Shown here: piece after piece, positions 12,400 through 24,817 of the stretch | Position numbering within the stretch: the first letter of the stretch is position 1 | Layout: every line of letters begins with the position of its first letter | DNA from: Epiperipatus broadwayi | Lineage: Eukaryota; Onychophora; Udeonychophora; Euonychophora; Peripatidae | Direction of reading: 5' to 3' | Assembly (NCBI GenBank): GCA_028023455.1 | Contig: JAQFVV010006199.1 | Coordinates: 5,406,972 to 5,470,971, forward strand | Length of the DNA: 64,000 nucleotides | Program-made: the position numbers and the translations under genes | The notes under the pieces: generated by a model | The model's database searches: none | Seen by the model: only the letters and a program-made list of their open reading frames with translations | What the model was told of the DNA's origin: nothing

Positions 12400-13586
12400 T
12401 CATTTATAATCAGTGCATCTGCTATTACAGGATTCGAATCTTGGATTGCCCAGATGTGATTGCATTTCTCTGTCCTTGTCTCCCTGTACTCTCTCTTGAG
12501 TGCATCTTATTTCCATTAAAATTTTCTGGGTGGTCCTCCATCCTCTCTTTTAATTCTCATATTCTTTCTTCTGTAACTTTGTTTTTCTGTGCCTTCTCTT
12601 TATTGTTGTGTTTAACTTTTCCCATTATTGCTGGTAACTCTGTTGTAAACCTATCAAAATCTTGACTATCAGCATAAGATTGTGCTACTTCTTATTATTA
12701 GTGAAGGTTACTTGATAATCATGTGATACATAAAGATTCATAATCCTTGTCAATTGTTCCAGGGATATGGGGTACACTGGTCATACTCTTTGTATCAGGT
12801 ATACTCCACCATTTGTACATTTTCCCCATTCAATCAGGTCCCATGCAGATATCTGCCTCTTGTCAATCCAACATGTCTATGATACACATGCTTGGTATAT
12901 CCTGAAGGTTTGTTGTGTTTGATAAAAGCATGTCCAGCAGTATCTGGCTGCTCCCTCTAAATGGTATTTGGAAAGCACTACTTGGTGCTCCTCACTTAAT
13001 TTATATCTATGAAATGTTTTTTGTAGACTTTCTAAATGTTTCTCAGGGCTTTACCCTGGGTCTCTACTACAGGTCCAAAATGTCTCTATTATTATCTCTT
13101 GGTACTATTTGAATGTCTGTGGTTAGTGTTGAATCAACTACCACCAATCTTCTGCCATGCCTTTCAAAAAATGCTTGGCACATCCAGCAGTATCTGGATC
13201 TCCCTCTAAATGGTATTTGGCAAGCACTACTCGGTGCTTTTGCTTAATTTATATCTATGAAATGTTTCTTGTAAACTTTCTAAATGTTTCTCAGGGCTTT
13301 CCCCTGGGTCTCTACTATAGGTCCAAAATGTCCCTATTATTATCTCTTGGTACTGTTTGAATGTCTGTGGTTGGTGTTGAATCACCTACCACCAATCTTC
13401 TGCCATGCCTTTCAAAAAATGCTTGGTGATGTCTATTTTCCATTCCTCCATGTCATGCGAATTTATCTTTTATACTTTGTAGATATGGCATCGGGTTTTC
13501 TCCTCTGTCCCTCTGAATGTTACTACTCTTGGAGATTGATTGATCTTTCAGTCTTCTTCACTGTCACTATTCTCCCTTGGTGACAT
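12400..13586 (-). pseudogene. gag: Degraded Gag of the LTR retrotransposon
   Basis: On the minus strand an ATG at 13586 opens a frame beginning MSPRENSDSEED, then interrupted by stops. It continues through EEWKIDITKHFLKGMAEDWW and on to FKQYQEIIIGTFWTYSRDPG and SPEKHLESLQETFHRYKL. A hydrophobic helix followed by G-A-x-x-W-W and then a spaced pattern of aromatic residues is the signature of retrotransposon Gag capsid regions. Further on, minus-strand patches such as DFDRFTTELPAIMGKVKHNN look Gag-like too. Several in-frame stops, frameshifts and a 248-bp tandem duplication show it is not functional. The 147-aa ORF on the opposite strand (12222-12665) is a shadow. Family level (Gypsy or another) is not determined. 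Confidence 0.65.
12931..13426. repeat. Tandem duplication (about 248 bp x 2) inside gag
   Basis: Copy 1 (12931-13178) and copy 2 (13181-13426) share TCCAGCAGTATCTGG, CTCCCTCTAAATGGTATTTG, TTCTAAATGTTTCTCAGGGC and CCACCAATCTTCTGCCATGC. Only scattered substitutions separate them, so the duplication is younger than the LTR divergence. The unit encodes the GMAEDWW region of Gag on the minus strand. Its length is not a multiple of three, so it also shifts the frame. Confidence 0.9.
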
Positions 13587-14222
13587 TATATTAACAAGCT
13601 ACTAAAATTTGAAATGATCTGCTTCCCTTGGCCATTTTCCTTGGCATAATGTTCCATCCTGGTATCATAATTATTTTGAAAGAGAAAAAAAAATCCAGCC
13701 CTATCCTCACTATTTTTTTCTTTTCTTCTAGTTTTATGTCTGCTATCATTTATTGTTTATACATAATCTTTGTGTGTGTGATAGTACAAGCCACTCATCC
13801 CTTCTATAAAAGAAAATAATAAAAGTTATTTACAATATTGTGATTATTTCAATTTGTGCCATATTTCCACACATATGCAGCTTTAACTTGCTACCCACTC
13901 CTTACTTTCTTATTGCATTCTGGAACTGGAAAAAAATATTCAAGCTCACTAATGGATTTGATTTAAAATTCTTCAAGTTTTAACAAAATTTTCTAAGCTT
14001 CAGGAATTATGCCTATTACCCCAACAAAAAAAAAACTTCCACCCTAATGCACTAAAGTCAGACATACATAACTACATATTGAAAATCAAGTCTGTATAGA
14101 AACTAAAATTATCTATTCTAAAGTAAATTTTACTTTTCTAATTAGTTTTCTTTTTTTTTTTTGATTCTCCCCCAATCCATGTGAAGGTGGTTCACAGCCT
14201 CACATTGGTAGTGCTGGTGTTG
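13587..14222 (-). other. LTR-element interior, 5' leader region
   Basis: This lies between the right-hand LTR and the gag start on the minus strand. A primer-binding site would be expected just left of 14223. The minus-strand sequence there (ACACCAGCACTACCAATGTG) does not let me assign a tRNA primer. Confidence 0.4.
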
Positions 14223-17187
14223 TATAAAAAAAACCCTGTCCAGTTAAGATTGTATAATCAGTTAACAACATTGAAAGACCAAGCAGAGAGTCTCAACAAG
14301 CCAACATAGGGTTACCCACATGCTCCTAGTTTAACCCCTACCTAGGCTTCCTAGCCTCAACCACCTAATTAACATCCTTAAAATTACACAGCATAATCTA
14401 GCTCAGGGTAGAAACAGAAACTGTCTCTCTCAGGGTTTTTCTCACAACCCAGGTTTGGTGTGCCTTTCCCATGGTTACACAGTTGGAATTACATTACTAA
14501 CCATAAAACTATCTAGATAGTCTATTTACTTATACCCATGTTGATTATATGGAGCCTATTTTCAGTGTGCCTTTCTATGAGCTGGGTTCAAAGCCAGGAT
14601 TGTTTTAGTTAATACCATACCATGGTTCCAAGATATAAATATATTCTGAATTAATCATACTAAATAACAGTTTATTAGAAGATTGAATATAATGAATAGA
14701 TAGCTTACAAGATAATTTAATAACGATTTTATTGACTCTTACATTATTACAGGAGTAAGTAATGGCAGCTTACATATCAGTGTGTAAATACCTAATTTAG
14801 TCAATGATTAATCTTAATAACTATCATTTGTTATGGCTTTTGAGGTATTCATTAATTAAAATGCATGATAATAGAGGCTATTGTGAACAAGTTTGATTTT
14901 ACAGTCATTCATGGATATTTACATGCAGGTGAAGTTTAAAACAAGTGAATTTATTTAAGATAGTGCAGTTCTACTCTCTGTATGGTTGCTGTTCATGGGC
15001 ATATTAAGCACAAATGAGGTTCAGGATTGGCTTGAAAATTGAATGATATGATTCACTGGTAAAGTGTGGCTGTCCCTGGCCACAGAGGTGCATCTTCTTC
15101 TAACAATGAGTGCAATCCAGTGGAGTGAAGATGTGCTAAATCTAAGATTTGGGGTTGCAAGAAGTCTCCAGCTCCTGTGGAACCTAGATCAGTGCTAATC
15201 TGTGGATTATGAACATTGGCACATGGCATCTGGTATGCCCTTCCACAGTTTGACCATGTGGCACATGAACTATACAAAATATATAGTGGCAATAAAGTTA
15301 TAAAATGAAAATCACCCAAGATAGGAGCAGGAACACAAAATAGCAAGTATATGTGATAATAATTATATAAACATTTTACCTACCCACTTATGTATTAGAA
15401 ATTTATTTTATCAATTAAAGTTCTCCCTGGATAATTATAAAGAGCTTAGATGAGATTCAAAACCTGCTCACAGATAATATAATTAATAATCTTAACTAAA
15501 CAATATTTAATATTATAATGTAGAATACAGAGGGTTATTATGGCTCAAAATCTCACTGATAGTTAGTGATTTGTGCTTACATCACCAATATATGATACAT
15601 GTCTTAATTTACATAAATAGAGTAAACAGGTAATGCTATATAAACATTTATATAAGGTTATAATATCATTTCCATGTGATAGACTATTAATACAGCAATA
15701 ACAGGGATTATTAAATTACTTTTATTCATAAATAAAGATTGACAGTATAAATTGGATTATTGTTATTCTACTTGCAAGGTAAGGTTTTGGCATAAACACG
15801 TTTATATATATATTTTTTAAACATATAAATTTAAATATAATCAGATCTTTAGATTAATCATTTTCATTCACATATATTTTTTGAACATATAAATTTAAGT
15901 ATAAGATGATCTTAAATTAATCATAATAGATACATGGTTTTTAAGTTTTGACATATTTAATTAATTCTAAAATGCTTGCCATTCTTCCGAGACAGCAAAA
16001 TATAAATTCTCAGAATTATAATAATGAAATTTTTACTTGGCATGATAGGGGGATAAGAAAGACATCTATTTACAGATTTATTTAAATGATTTTAAATTAA
16101 AACAGGGCATCTACCAAACTCGCATTGTCCCAGGGGACTTTAAGAGTTGGGAAGCATAAACAATTCTATACTTAAATTTAACTCCCTCCATAATTTAAGT
16201 TGACATAATAAAATAAAATATGAAAACAAAATTAATATTTGGTGCATCAAATACTTAAAGCCAGAAAAACCTCAATATATAAAATATTAATAAAATTCAG
16301 TAAGTTAAAATTCCGTACATATAAATTATATATATAATTAATTAAAGTTATATGAGTTTAAAGAATGGATTAAAATATATTACCAGTTAGTTGATGGACA
16401 TCTTCATGTCTCCTTGTTAGCAGACTAATGAATGGCTTCTTGAATGTATAGATTAGCATGATTGTGGTGGACGGTGGCTGGATCTTGATACTGGGCATGG
16501 GACTTCTTCTTGGATTCCCACTTTACCAAATGATCTTGGAGAAACTGATGCCTGCCTACTCTTGCATAATTGTAAGTATCATAGCATTTTATTCTTTCTT
16601 CCTTCATTTATTTCTTCTAAGTTATATCATATCTCCCCAAACAATGCCCCATTTCCTTCTTATATATTCTTGTTCTTTACCTGGTGTTGTAACTCATGAG
16701 TTTTCTTAATAGATTTCAATCTAATTTTTTTAATTGCTGTCCTATTTTAATTTTGCTTCCATAGTCCTTTGTGCATCTACATAGTTTTCCTGATCTTTTT
16801 TCTGTTTCCTATTTTTCATCTTAAAATATGTGTAGTCATTCAAACGTACCAAATTGTAACTCTTACCTATGATTATTACACTAGCTTAGGAAACAAGGAA
16901 CTTATATAACTTTGATAATGGTTTGCTTTCATTACCTGGCCTATCTCCCATTGTATGAAAATACATTGCACTTCTATTGCTTAATTGATCATGCTCTTTT
17001 CATTAATATATTTTCTTCTGAATTAAATAACTTTTAACTTTAAAGATTTCTGAATTGTACACACACATGCACATTTCTGTACTAGTGTGTACAAATAAAT
17101 AGAAATATATAACATACACTGGGGAATAGCATTAGATTTAAACAAACATGAAGCACGCACATCTGTATGCAGATATGCCCCACTTCA
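14223..17187 (-). repeat. LTR, right copy (5' LTR on the minus strand)
   Basis: Collinear partner of 8932-11836 over its whole length, with small indels. One example is an extra block near 15860-15900 where a short segment (CATATAAATTTAA...) is repeated. The left boundary is blurred by an A-run after TGTATAAAA at 14221. The right boundary CCCCACTTCA|GCATG is sharp, because similarity to the other copy stops there. Confidence 0.7.
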
Positions 17188-18540
17188 GCATGTGTTTGCA
17201 AGCAGATTGAGAAGTGATCAAAGATAATGTTTTCCTAAAATTTTATTGCATATAATAATTGCAATAGTAAAGTTATTTTAATCTAATTTAAATTTAGAAA
17301 TCTACAATTATCTTTTGTCTATTTAAGTTTGTTTATGTAGTTACAAATCTCAATACTTAGTCTTAAGAAGATATAATTAAATTAGTTTATATATTTTTTG
17401 CTCACTTTCAATATGTTATAGACAACTTATCATAGGGTGAATTATTTGTGGCTAATTCCAGTGTCTGTGTTGATCTCAGGCTATGGACAGGTTTTACAGA
17501 TAGTAGATGGTGGAATGAGATTTAGATATGAAGACCAACTATAAATAATAAATAAATACTGTATAGGATAGGATGTTGACTCAGCAAAGGCTTGATACTG
17601 ATTCTTTTCTGTCTACTTCTTCTCCTTCTTGAGAAATATTGTATGGCCTGGTCATCATCAGCATCTCAATCCAGAAAATATCTCCTTCTGTTAATTGTGA
17701 CAAGGGATTTGTTTGTGTAACAATATTTCCATACTTTAATGACATACATAGCATTTCTGACTTCAATTATTTCATTTTTTTAGCTTAAGCCCTTGAAAAT
17801 TAAGGAAGCAATAATGAAGATAAGTTAGTAAGTGGGCACTCCTTATTTTCAAACTATTTTTATAGTAGTATAATCTTTAATGAGCCAGTTTGGAATGGGT
17901 TGAATGTGGCAGAAGTTCACCTGGCAAAGTCTGTATGTTTAGATAAACATATTTAGGGATCTCATACTTACCATGATAATCAAAGCCTAGAAAATATCTA
18001 AAAATGCCCTGTTTCACATAGTGTGGCTAAGTTCTTGGTTGTTTACTCATTATACTAATAAAAATAATAGCAATAAAAATAATATTAATAGTAGTGATAA
18101 AGCTGCAGGCAATAGTAGCTTTAAAGATAAATATATAATTCTATAAGAATGTATTTTAACTATTTTCTTCGCTAACTGTAATGATTTAGTAACTGCTTAT
18201 ACATCCAACAACAGATAGAAAAATGTAACAAATAGTTATTTTATTCAGTTAAGTGCTTTCAATACCAAACATACCTTAATCATAGAATTATATAATTAAA
18301 GTTTATTGAACTTTTATTTTAAAGTTGTTTTGTATATTATAAACTGAATTAGCATCCAAAATTGAACTTTAGAAATTAATTTACATTTTAATAACCGTGT
18401 AAGAAGTTATAGTTGTCAATTTTGTTAAATGTATAAACATTTACAAAATCATTAAAGATAAATATTATATCTACCTTTTGTCTAAATATAGTTACATGGA
18501 ATGCATAAATTTTATTTTATATAATCTTTTCAAGAATAGA
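17188..18540. other. No recognised feature
   Basis: AT-rich sequence with no repeat or coding match I can recognise. The minus-strand ORF at 17581-17766 (61 aa) has no known motif. Confidence 0.4.
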
Positions 18541-21150
18541 ATGGAGGACCATGCTGATTGTTAAGGAACTGTTGAGTTTAAAATAAATACAGTTATTCTT
18601 AGTGAAGCTCATCTCCCAGAGAAAGAAAGTTTAATAAAACAGATAGATAGATGGATATAAGTTGTTTTGGAAAGACAAATATATCAGTGAAAGATGAATG
18701 CATGATTTTGGATTTGCTGTAAAATTTGTTGTTGGAATTTTTCATTGTATAAATGAAAGGATGTTAAAACAAACCTTGGCAATAGTACTAGTGCTCATGC
18801 TTAAATTCTAGTTTCAGAAAAGGAAAGCTTTTATTTCCTGTTGGATAACATAGAATTTTTCTTCTGGAAGACTTTAATGCATATTTTGTACAAATATTAG
18901 GCTTTGTTCAAAAATTATTCGAAATAATGGTGTTGGCAGAAAATCCATGGCATTTAATATATTACAATACAGTTAAAAGTCAGCATACAAGTTCACATTA
19001 CCTGAACATCTACAAGTTCATATTGCCAGATAGATCATAGATTGGTATGTTCTAAAATTAAAATGATAGTTGCATTAAAAAATAAACATTATTACAAATG
19101 TTCACAAGAAAATTAATGTCCATTCTTTAGCAGTATTTATTTTACATAATAATTTTCACCATTTATTAAACACTATCTTCAGAACTGTTTTATTACTGAA
19201 GAATGGAATTCTCATAAGGGCTGTGTCACAGATAAATCTTTTCTTGGGAGCACTAAAAAAAAAGAATCCCGACTTGTTTTCTGACAGTGATATTATTATT
19301 GATTTGATTAAAAAAAATGTGCATGTTCTATTTGGTACAATTTTAAATTGAATGTGGATATTAAATATAGAGATGTGAAGACAAAAGTTTATTGGCTGGC
19401 AGTAATCAAAATGTGGGGAATTAAAACCATAAAAAATGTAAACATTTGTTGTCATTCAAAATGGTTGTTTGATGCATTAAAAGCAACATATGGACTGGAG
19501 AAAAGGTATAATGACATTTTGAGCAGATAGAAGGAGTGTTTTGGGCATCTTTTGAAACAACAATACAAGAAATGATAAGGAAATTTTTTTAATGATTTAT
19601 TTTTTTATTCATTTAGATTTAGATAATGTTATCCATATTAGTAAAGTCAAAACAGTTCTTTGAATCTTAAAAATGAAAGGACTGTAGCTTCTGATAAAAT
19701 ACCCAGAGAAATTTCAAAATAATATGGTGATACATTAGTTTCAAAAATATTTTTAGGAATATATAAATATATAAGATTGTGTATCTAATTTTAAGAATGC
19801 GTTAGTATTCCAATTTTAATTATAGAATATCATTATTACTCACTACAGCAAAAGCATTTTAAAGAATTTGTTGAATAGGTTACTTTTAATTATAAATGAA
19901 TAATTATCAGAGACTTAGTGTGATTTTAGAGAATCAAGAAACACTATAGACATGGTTTTTGTTGCAAGGAAAATACAAATGTGAGGAGCAAAGAAATGGT
20001 GTATATTGCTTTTATTGATTTCATCAGGACATTTGATTCACCTAATTGGACGGGTCTTTGACATTGTCTGAAATTAGTTGGTTGTCATTTATAATGTACA
20101 GTTTTTACATTATGAGATGGGAAGTGTTATTACTACAGGTGGAAAATCTAAGACCATTGAACTGAAAATTTAAACTAAAGACAAGCACATATTTGCACTA
20201 ACATTATTTTTAATTTTTATGACAATGGTCTTTAAAATTTATTTTAAGTAATGCAATCAAATAGATCTCAAGATACTATACAAGTTTGACAATGAATTTT
20301 TAATTTGAATTGATTAAAAAGTGAAAACAAGAACTTTTTGGATTCTGGATTTAGAAAATGATAGTTGTGTCACTCTTGCCAGTTCAAAAAATAATCTACA
20401 AAGTGTTTGATTGCAACTTATAAAGGCATTGGTTTATCAAACTCAAGTTATTTATTTGCCAGTGATGGAATAATAATAATGAAAGTAAATAAGTTTAAAT
20501 ACATTGATAGTTTTATAAATAGAAAGATTGTCTTAGTTGTTAAGTTACTCTTGCTGCTTCTAACAATTAAAAAAATAAGATTACTTTATCATGAGAAATA
20601 ATTACTACAACTAGGTTAGCTATAGATAGAACTGCCATTTGACCTGATTTGCATCTTGGACACTCTATCAGCCAAAATGAAGGCATTAGAAAAGTTTTAT
20701 TTAAAATTACTCTAAAAATTTTAATAATACAATGACAAAATTATAAAGCTATTCAATATATTCTTTAACTTATTGGATGAAATACTATAGAATCCACTAT
20801 TATAAAATAACATCTTCATTAGATTGGACATATAAAATGACTGAATAATATGAGACTTTCTAAAAAAGTATTTTATGGTAAACTTGAACATGGTTTTTAT
20901 AGGAGAGTAAATTCTTATTTTTGTTATAAAGTTTATCTCGAAGACATTCTAAAGTAGTGCAAGGTCAATTGCTTTCATAGGGAAGATGTAGCAGAGAATA
21001 CATTGAAGAGCTACAGTTAGATATGGAACTAAAAGAATTCAGAAAAAAATGTTTTCTGCTTAAGAAATTAAAAGATAACATCATAAAATATCATGTAAAC
21101 CAAAAGATGAATCAGCCTATTGTTTATATGGGAACATATTTGTAATGGTT
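18540..21150 (+). pseudogene. Decayed LINE (endonuclease plus reverse transcriptase), clade unresolved
   Basis: Plus-strand translation in shifting frames gives the order expected of a non-LTR retrotransposon. An endonuclease opening INTVILSEAHLPEKESLIKQ lies near 18590, where such elements usually read LSETRL. A degraded G/E-DFNA motif (LEDFNAYF) sits near 18865. The linker DLFSDSDIIIDLIKK is near 19275. The reverse-transcriptase finger and palm segments appear as SRNTIDMVFVARKIQ near 19935 and then AFIDFIRTFDSPNW near 20015, matching the D-x-x-K-A-F-D motif of this enzyme class. Many stops and frameshifts make it non-functional. Ends and target-site duplications were not identified; the tail probably fades out before 21150. 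Confidence 0.65.
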
Positions 21151-21770
21151 TGTATAGTCATTGTAAAATTCATTTCTAGAGCAGAAGTTTTTCTCTTTCT
21201 CTTCTTTTTTTTGGAGTGGCTGTTTATTATTATTTTTACTATTACTCACATGAGAGAACCAATGAATGAGTGATAATACTTAGTTATGATAAAATGAGTT
21301 AATACATAATTCCTATAACATAATTTATTTATATATACACTTAACATTTAATTTATTATTTTTAGAGATTGACAACGATTAGTAAGTGATAAAAATAATA
21401 CATTTTAGAAAGACAGAATTTGATTTTTGAGGTCGTCACCTAAATATATATCAAATGAGCAAAATAAATAACAAGATAAATTAAAAATAAAGCTATTGTT
21501 ATTGATATAATTTATTTTCTGTTTATTTTTTTATATATCTATATTTTTCATATTTGTTTTCTAAAATTGGAAAATCAGAATCCTTTTTTAAATTTTTTTT
21601 TAAACATAAAAAATACTTTTTCATAAAAACAATTAAACTTATAACACTACTAAATTAAATAACAAATATAGTATATATAAAATAGTCCTTTTCATAAAAA
21701 TTAGAAAACTTATAACAGTACAAAATTAACTTAATAAAATATTTCTTTCCTTAATTTGAATATAAAATAG

Positions 21771-22140
21771 TAATAGTAAAGATACACTATTCTGTAAAGA
21801 TTATACATTTAATAAAATATTATTTCTAAGCATTGCTTTCGACCAGATAGGTTATATTCATAGAACTATTGTAAGTTTATATAAATAGAATTTATAAATT
21901 AATAATTTATATATGCCGTTTATATGATAATGTAATGCAGGAGTTTTTTTGCTTATTTATTGCATTGTTGTTTTTTTTTTTTTTGCAATGCATTATCATG
22001 TAAATGGTATATATAAATTATTAACTTATAAATTCTATTTTTATAAACATATAGTAGTTCTATGAATATGACTGATCATGCTTAGAAATAATATTTTATT
22101 AAATTTATAATCTTTCCAGAATAGTGTACCTTTACTATTA
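21771..22140. repeat. Foldback element, about 370 bp
   Basis: The left arm (21771-21941) and right arm (about 21985-22140) are reverse complements. Shared landmarks include TAATAGTAAA, ACACTATTCTG, AAAATATTATTTCTAAGCAT, TATTCATAGAACTA and GATAATG-ATTGCA. The spacer is mostly poly-T. No ORF is present. It abuts a TA-rich microsatellite on the right. Confidence 0.75.
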
Positions 22141-22159
22141 TTTTTTTATTATTAAATTA

Positions 22160-22161
<2 letters not shown>

Positions 22162-22191
<30 letters not shown>

Positions 22192-22201
22192 TGAACAATT
22201 A

Positions 22202-22281
<80 letters not shown>
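22162..22281. repeat. Interrupted (AT)n microsatellite
   Basis: Three TA tracts are separated by TTGAACAATTAAATAA and TAC interruptions. The minus-strand ORF across it (poly Ile-Tyr) is an artefact of the repeat. Confidence 0.9.
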
Positions 22282-22285
<4 letters not shown>

Positions 22286-22289
22286 ACAA

Positions 22290-22400
22290 TGATAAAGATA
22301 TATATAAGAGATTGTAATCTAGGTCAACTGTTAAGTGCTGATTCAGCAAGAAATGTACATCTTGGAGATCATAGATCTTTTTCACGTCTTTGGTCATATG
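22290..22400. repeat. Fragment of dispersed repeat R1
   Basis: The pattern TGTAATCTAGGTCAACTG...AGTGCTG.TT.AGCA.GAAAT parallels the middle of copies at 7560-7620 and 29290-29345. Translated on the minus strand both give a related peptide (LLNQH-TVDLDYNL and MLNQH-SVCPDYNL), supporting common descent although neither need be coding. Confidence 0.5.
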
Positions 22401-23262
22401 TTTATGATTATATCCTTCTATAAGATATTAAAAGCATATAGAAAACAGTTCCTACCTTGCATGAGAGTGACATTATTGAATAATCTTTAGTCTAATGAAT
22501 GACAAATTATTAATATATATAAATTTTTCTAATTCATTTGATCTACCATTCTTTTGTAAACTGTACTAGTATAAAATTATTTTTTATATCGGGAGATCCT
22601 AAATGCATTCATTTATATGTATATATATATATATATATTTAGTCAAAATCAATTATAGTTTCAAAACATTACTAAACTTGGGGTTTTTGAAAAAAAAAAA
22701 CATTTTAAAAAATTGTAGAGATAAATATTTATTGCACATGACATAGGAAATATATATATATATATTTGAAAATTATTGAAAATTTTCTCTTTTTTCAATG
22801 ATATTTTAAAAATTATTTTTCTTTAAATAACAGTAATTATCTTCTATTTGCTAAAAATTTATAATTTCTTTACTACTGTTAGAAAGTAGGTAAAATTTGG
22901 TTACTGTAGGTATATAAAAGTAGAAAAACTCTATTTATGATAATTTTTTTATCAATTTGCTTGGATAAGAGTCTAATCAGTTTATCAGGATATAGTTAAG
23001 ACTATAGTAAGATTAAGTATAGACTCTGAGTTAAAATATAATATAACTGAGAAACGATCTTATTTCTAATCAATGATCCTGACTTCTCTATAAATGTTAT
23101 ATTCTTTATTTTATGCTTGAGATTAACTTTGTAATTATTTGATATTCTTATAATTATCTTTTTGTTTAACTAAAGGTCATTTATACATAAATGCAGCATG
23201 TTTTAGAAGGATTACATAATGGATTGAATATTTAAGATATGAGATAAAATAGTATTATTTAT
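22401..23262. other. No recognised feature
   Basis: AT-rich sequence with two short TA microsatellites (22619-22640 and 22752-22766). Its right edge forms the left target-site duplication of the Penelope-like element. Confidence 0.5.
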
Positions 23263-23276
23263 TTAATGATATAGAA
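23263..23276. repeat. Target-site duplication, left copy (PLE)
   Basis: TTAATGATATAGAA, repeated exactly at 26593-26606. It delimits the whole Penelope-like insertion. Confidence 0.85.
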
Positions 23277-23413
23277 TTGTTAATTAGAGAAGATATAAAT
23301 TAGTATTAAAGTTTATCGGCTTAACGTTTTCGAGGATCCATGCCTCATATTCATAGCCTTCATAAAATGTATAATAAAATATATGCAAATATAAATATTC
23401 AAATAAGCTAGTA

Positions 23414-24817
23414 TTACGTAGCCCATTTCTTCGAGATCATGAAGCAAGTGTCTTTTCTATTAATGGCATGGATGTTTCCATTGATGTAAAATGCCTCCTT
23501 TATTTTTCTTTTGTGATCATTTGATTCTGAGCACAATATTATGGGATTGGCAGGTGTGAAGTTATGTCCAGATTGTTTAGCATGCTCCAAAAATACAGAG
23601 GATGTTTTGCTGTTTTTCTGAGCTCTGTTAAATGTGTAAATATGATGAGCCAGTCTAGTATTGATTGTAGCTTTCGTTTCACCATAATATATAGCGTGGC
23701 ATCCGGCCTGAGGGCAGGCAATAGAGTACATCACGTGTGGGGTGAATGATCGATCAATGTGGTCTTTAGAGTTGTTAATCAATCTATTAGAATTAGGTGG
23801 AGTTCTAACTGCTATGTTAAATTTATCATTTAATGTTTTCATTAGTTTGTTAGATATTTTAGGAATGTAGGGGATTGTTATTCTAGGTAGATTGGTGTGA
23901 GGTACATTATTGTTTATTGTATTATTAAATTTTATGATTTTATTTTTAATAGCTTTGAATTTGAACCCTGCTGCTAATAGATCTTTAATATAGTTGTTTA
24001 TGTTTTCTTTCCTGTCTGCTTCATATTTACATAAATAAAAGTTTCTAAACAAAAATGCATTAAGGCCAGCAAATTTATGTGATGCAGGTGAGTTAGAGTT
24101 AGGGTGGATACAGCTGTGAATTTCAAATGGTTTAACAATCATTTTGTAATCTATTAAGTGGCGATTTCTCGATAAAGAGAGGTCAAGATATTTAAGTTCT
24201 TTATTATTTTCATATGTGATGGTGAATGAAAGTTTGGTTAAGTTTTGTAAATCATGTTGTATATTTAAAGTATTATCTTTAGAGGTTATGATAAAGATAT
24301 CGTCTACATAACGAATATATGTAAAGTCTTGGTTGATATTGTGATATTTTGGAATGATCGATAGCTCGTATTTATTTAAATATATGCTAGATAAAACACC
24401 ACTTATAGGAAGGCCCATGGGCCATCCATCTTGCATTGTGTACCACTTGTTTTCAAAGAGTGTAAATATATGGGAGTCAAGCCATGACAGGAAAGCAATA
24501 ATGAATTTAACTCTTTCACTAGGGCAATGTGCTCGCAGTAGCTCTTCGTGTACTATTTGGCTGGATGCTTTTCTATTAATTGATCCATATAGTTCCTTCT
24601 CATCCATTGTAGCCATAATTGAAGTCTGAGAGATTTGAGTATTTTTGATTTTGGAGATGAATTGGAGAGACGAGTTTGTCATGTATAGGCCAAAATTAAG
24701 GTAATCTATAAGTAATTGATTGATTAACTTGGCTGCTTCAAAATAATGCACACCACCGAAATCCATCATCAATCTAAGCAGTTTGCCTGTTTTATGTAGT
24801 TTTAAATTGGCAAACAT
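23414..24817 (-). CDS. PLE reverse transcriptase and GIY-YIG endonuclease (C-terminal 467 aa)
   Basis: This encodes most of the Penelope polyprotein, which copies element RNA into DNA at a nicked target. The start MFANLKLHKTGKLLR is internal to the protein, where the family has LPKIHK or similar, so the ATG is not the natural start. Landmarks are GWPMGLPISGVLSSIYL (residues about 130-146), then YIRYVDDIFII (about 167-177, genomic 24299-24313) with the catalytic Asp pair. A thumb-like region follows. The C-terminal endonuclease shows CPQAGCHAIYYGETKATI (about 375-392), where YY-GE corresponds to the GIY-YIG core, and then FLEHAKQSGHNF. A final acidic and basic helix, KRKIKEAFYI, precedes the stop. 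The frame is fully open; upstream breaks (a stop at 24919-24921 and the poly-C run at 24823-24831) separate it from the N-terminal part. Confidence 0.92.
   Translation of the reverse strand: MFANLKLHKTGKLLRLMMDFGGVHYFEAAKLINQLLIDYLNFGLYMTNSSLQFISKIKNTQISQTSIMATMDEKELYGSINRKASSQIVHEELLRAHCPSERVKFIIAFLSWLDSHIFTLFENKWYTMQDGWPMGLPISGVLSSIYLNKYELSIIPKYHNINQDFTYIRYVDDIFIITSKDNTLNIQHDLQNLTKLSFTITYENNKELKYLDLSLSRNRHLIDYKMIVKPFEIHSCIHPNSNSPASHKFAGLNAFLFRNFYLCKYEADRKENINNYIKDLLAAGFKFKAIKNKIIKFNNTINNNVPHTNLPRITIPYIPKISNKLMKTLNDKFNIAVRTPPNSNRLINNSKDHIDRSFTPHVMYSIACPQAGCHAIYYGETKATINTRLAHHIYTFNRAQKNSKTSSVFLEHAKQSGHNFTPANPIILCSESNDHKRKIKEAFYINGNIHAINRKDTCFMISKKWAT

Larger units (their letters stand above)
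8932..17187 (-). mobile_element. LTR retrotransposon with giant LTRs, gag-only interior
   Basis: Two long direct repeats (8932-11836 and 14223-17187) flank a 2.4-kb interior carrying a degraded antisense gag. Read on the minus strand both repeats begin TGAAGTGG, consistent with the usual TG start of an LTR. The sequence GCATG lies immediately outside both ends (8927-8931 and 17188-17192), a candidate 5-bp target duplication. If the TG at 8930 is taken as the end instead, the duplication is less clean. No protease, reverse transcriptase, RNase H or integrase was recognised, so the unit resembles a large retrotransposon derivative (LARD) or an internally deleted element. The repeats have diverged noticeably by eye, so the insertion is old. 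The alternative is a segmental duplication. Confidence 0.6.

Noticed and set aside
12222-12665. 147-aa plus-strand ORF with hydrophobic composition
   Set aside because: It is the antisense shadow of the Gag region of the minus-strand LTR element; no domain is recognisable on this strand.
14160-14222. Primer-binding site of the LTR element
   Set aside because: The sequence adjoining the LTR does not clearly complement any tRNA 3' end that I can name.
22152-22397. ORF of alternating Ile and Tyr
   Set aside because: Pure translation of an AT microsatellite.
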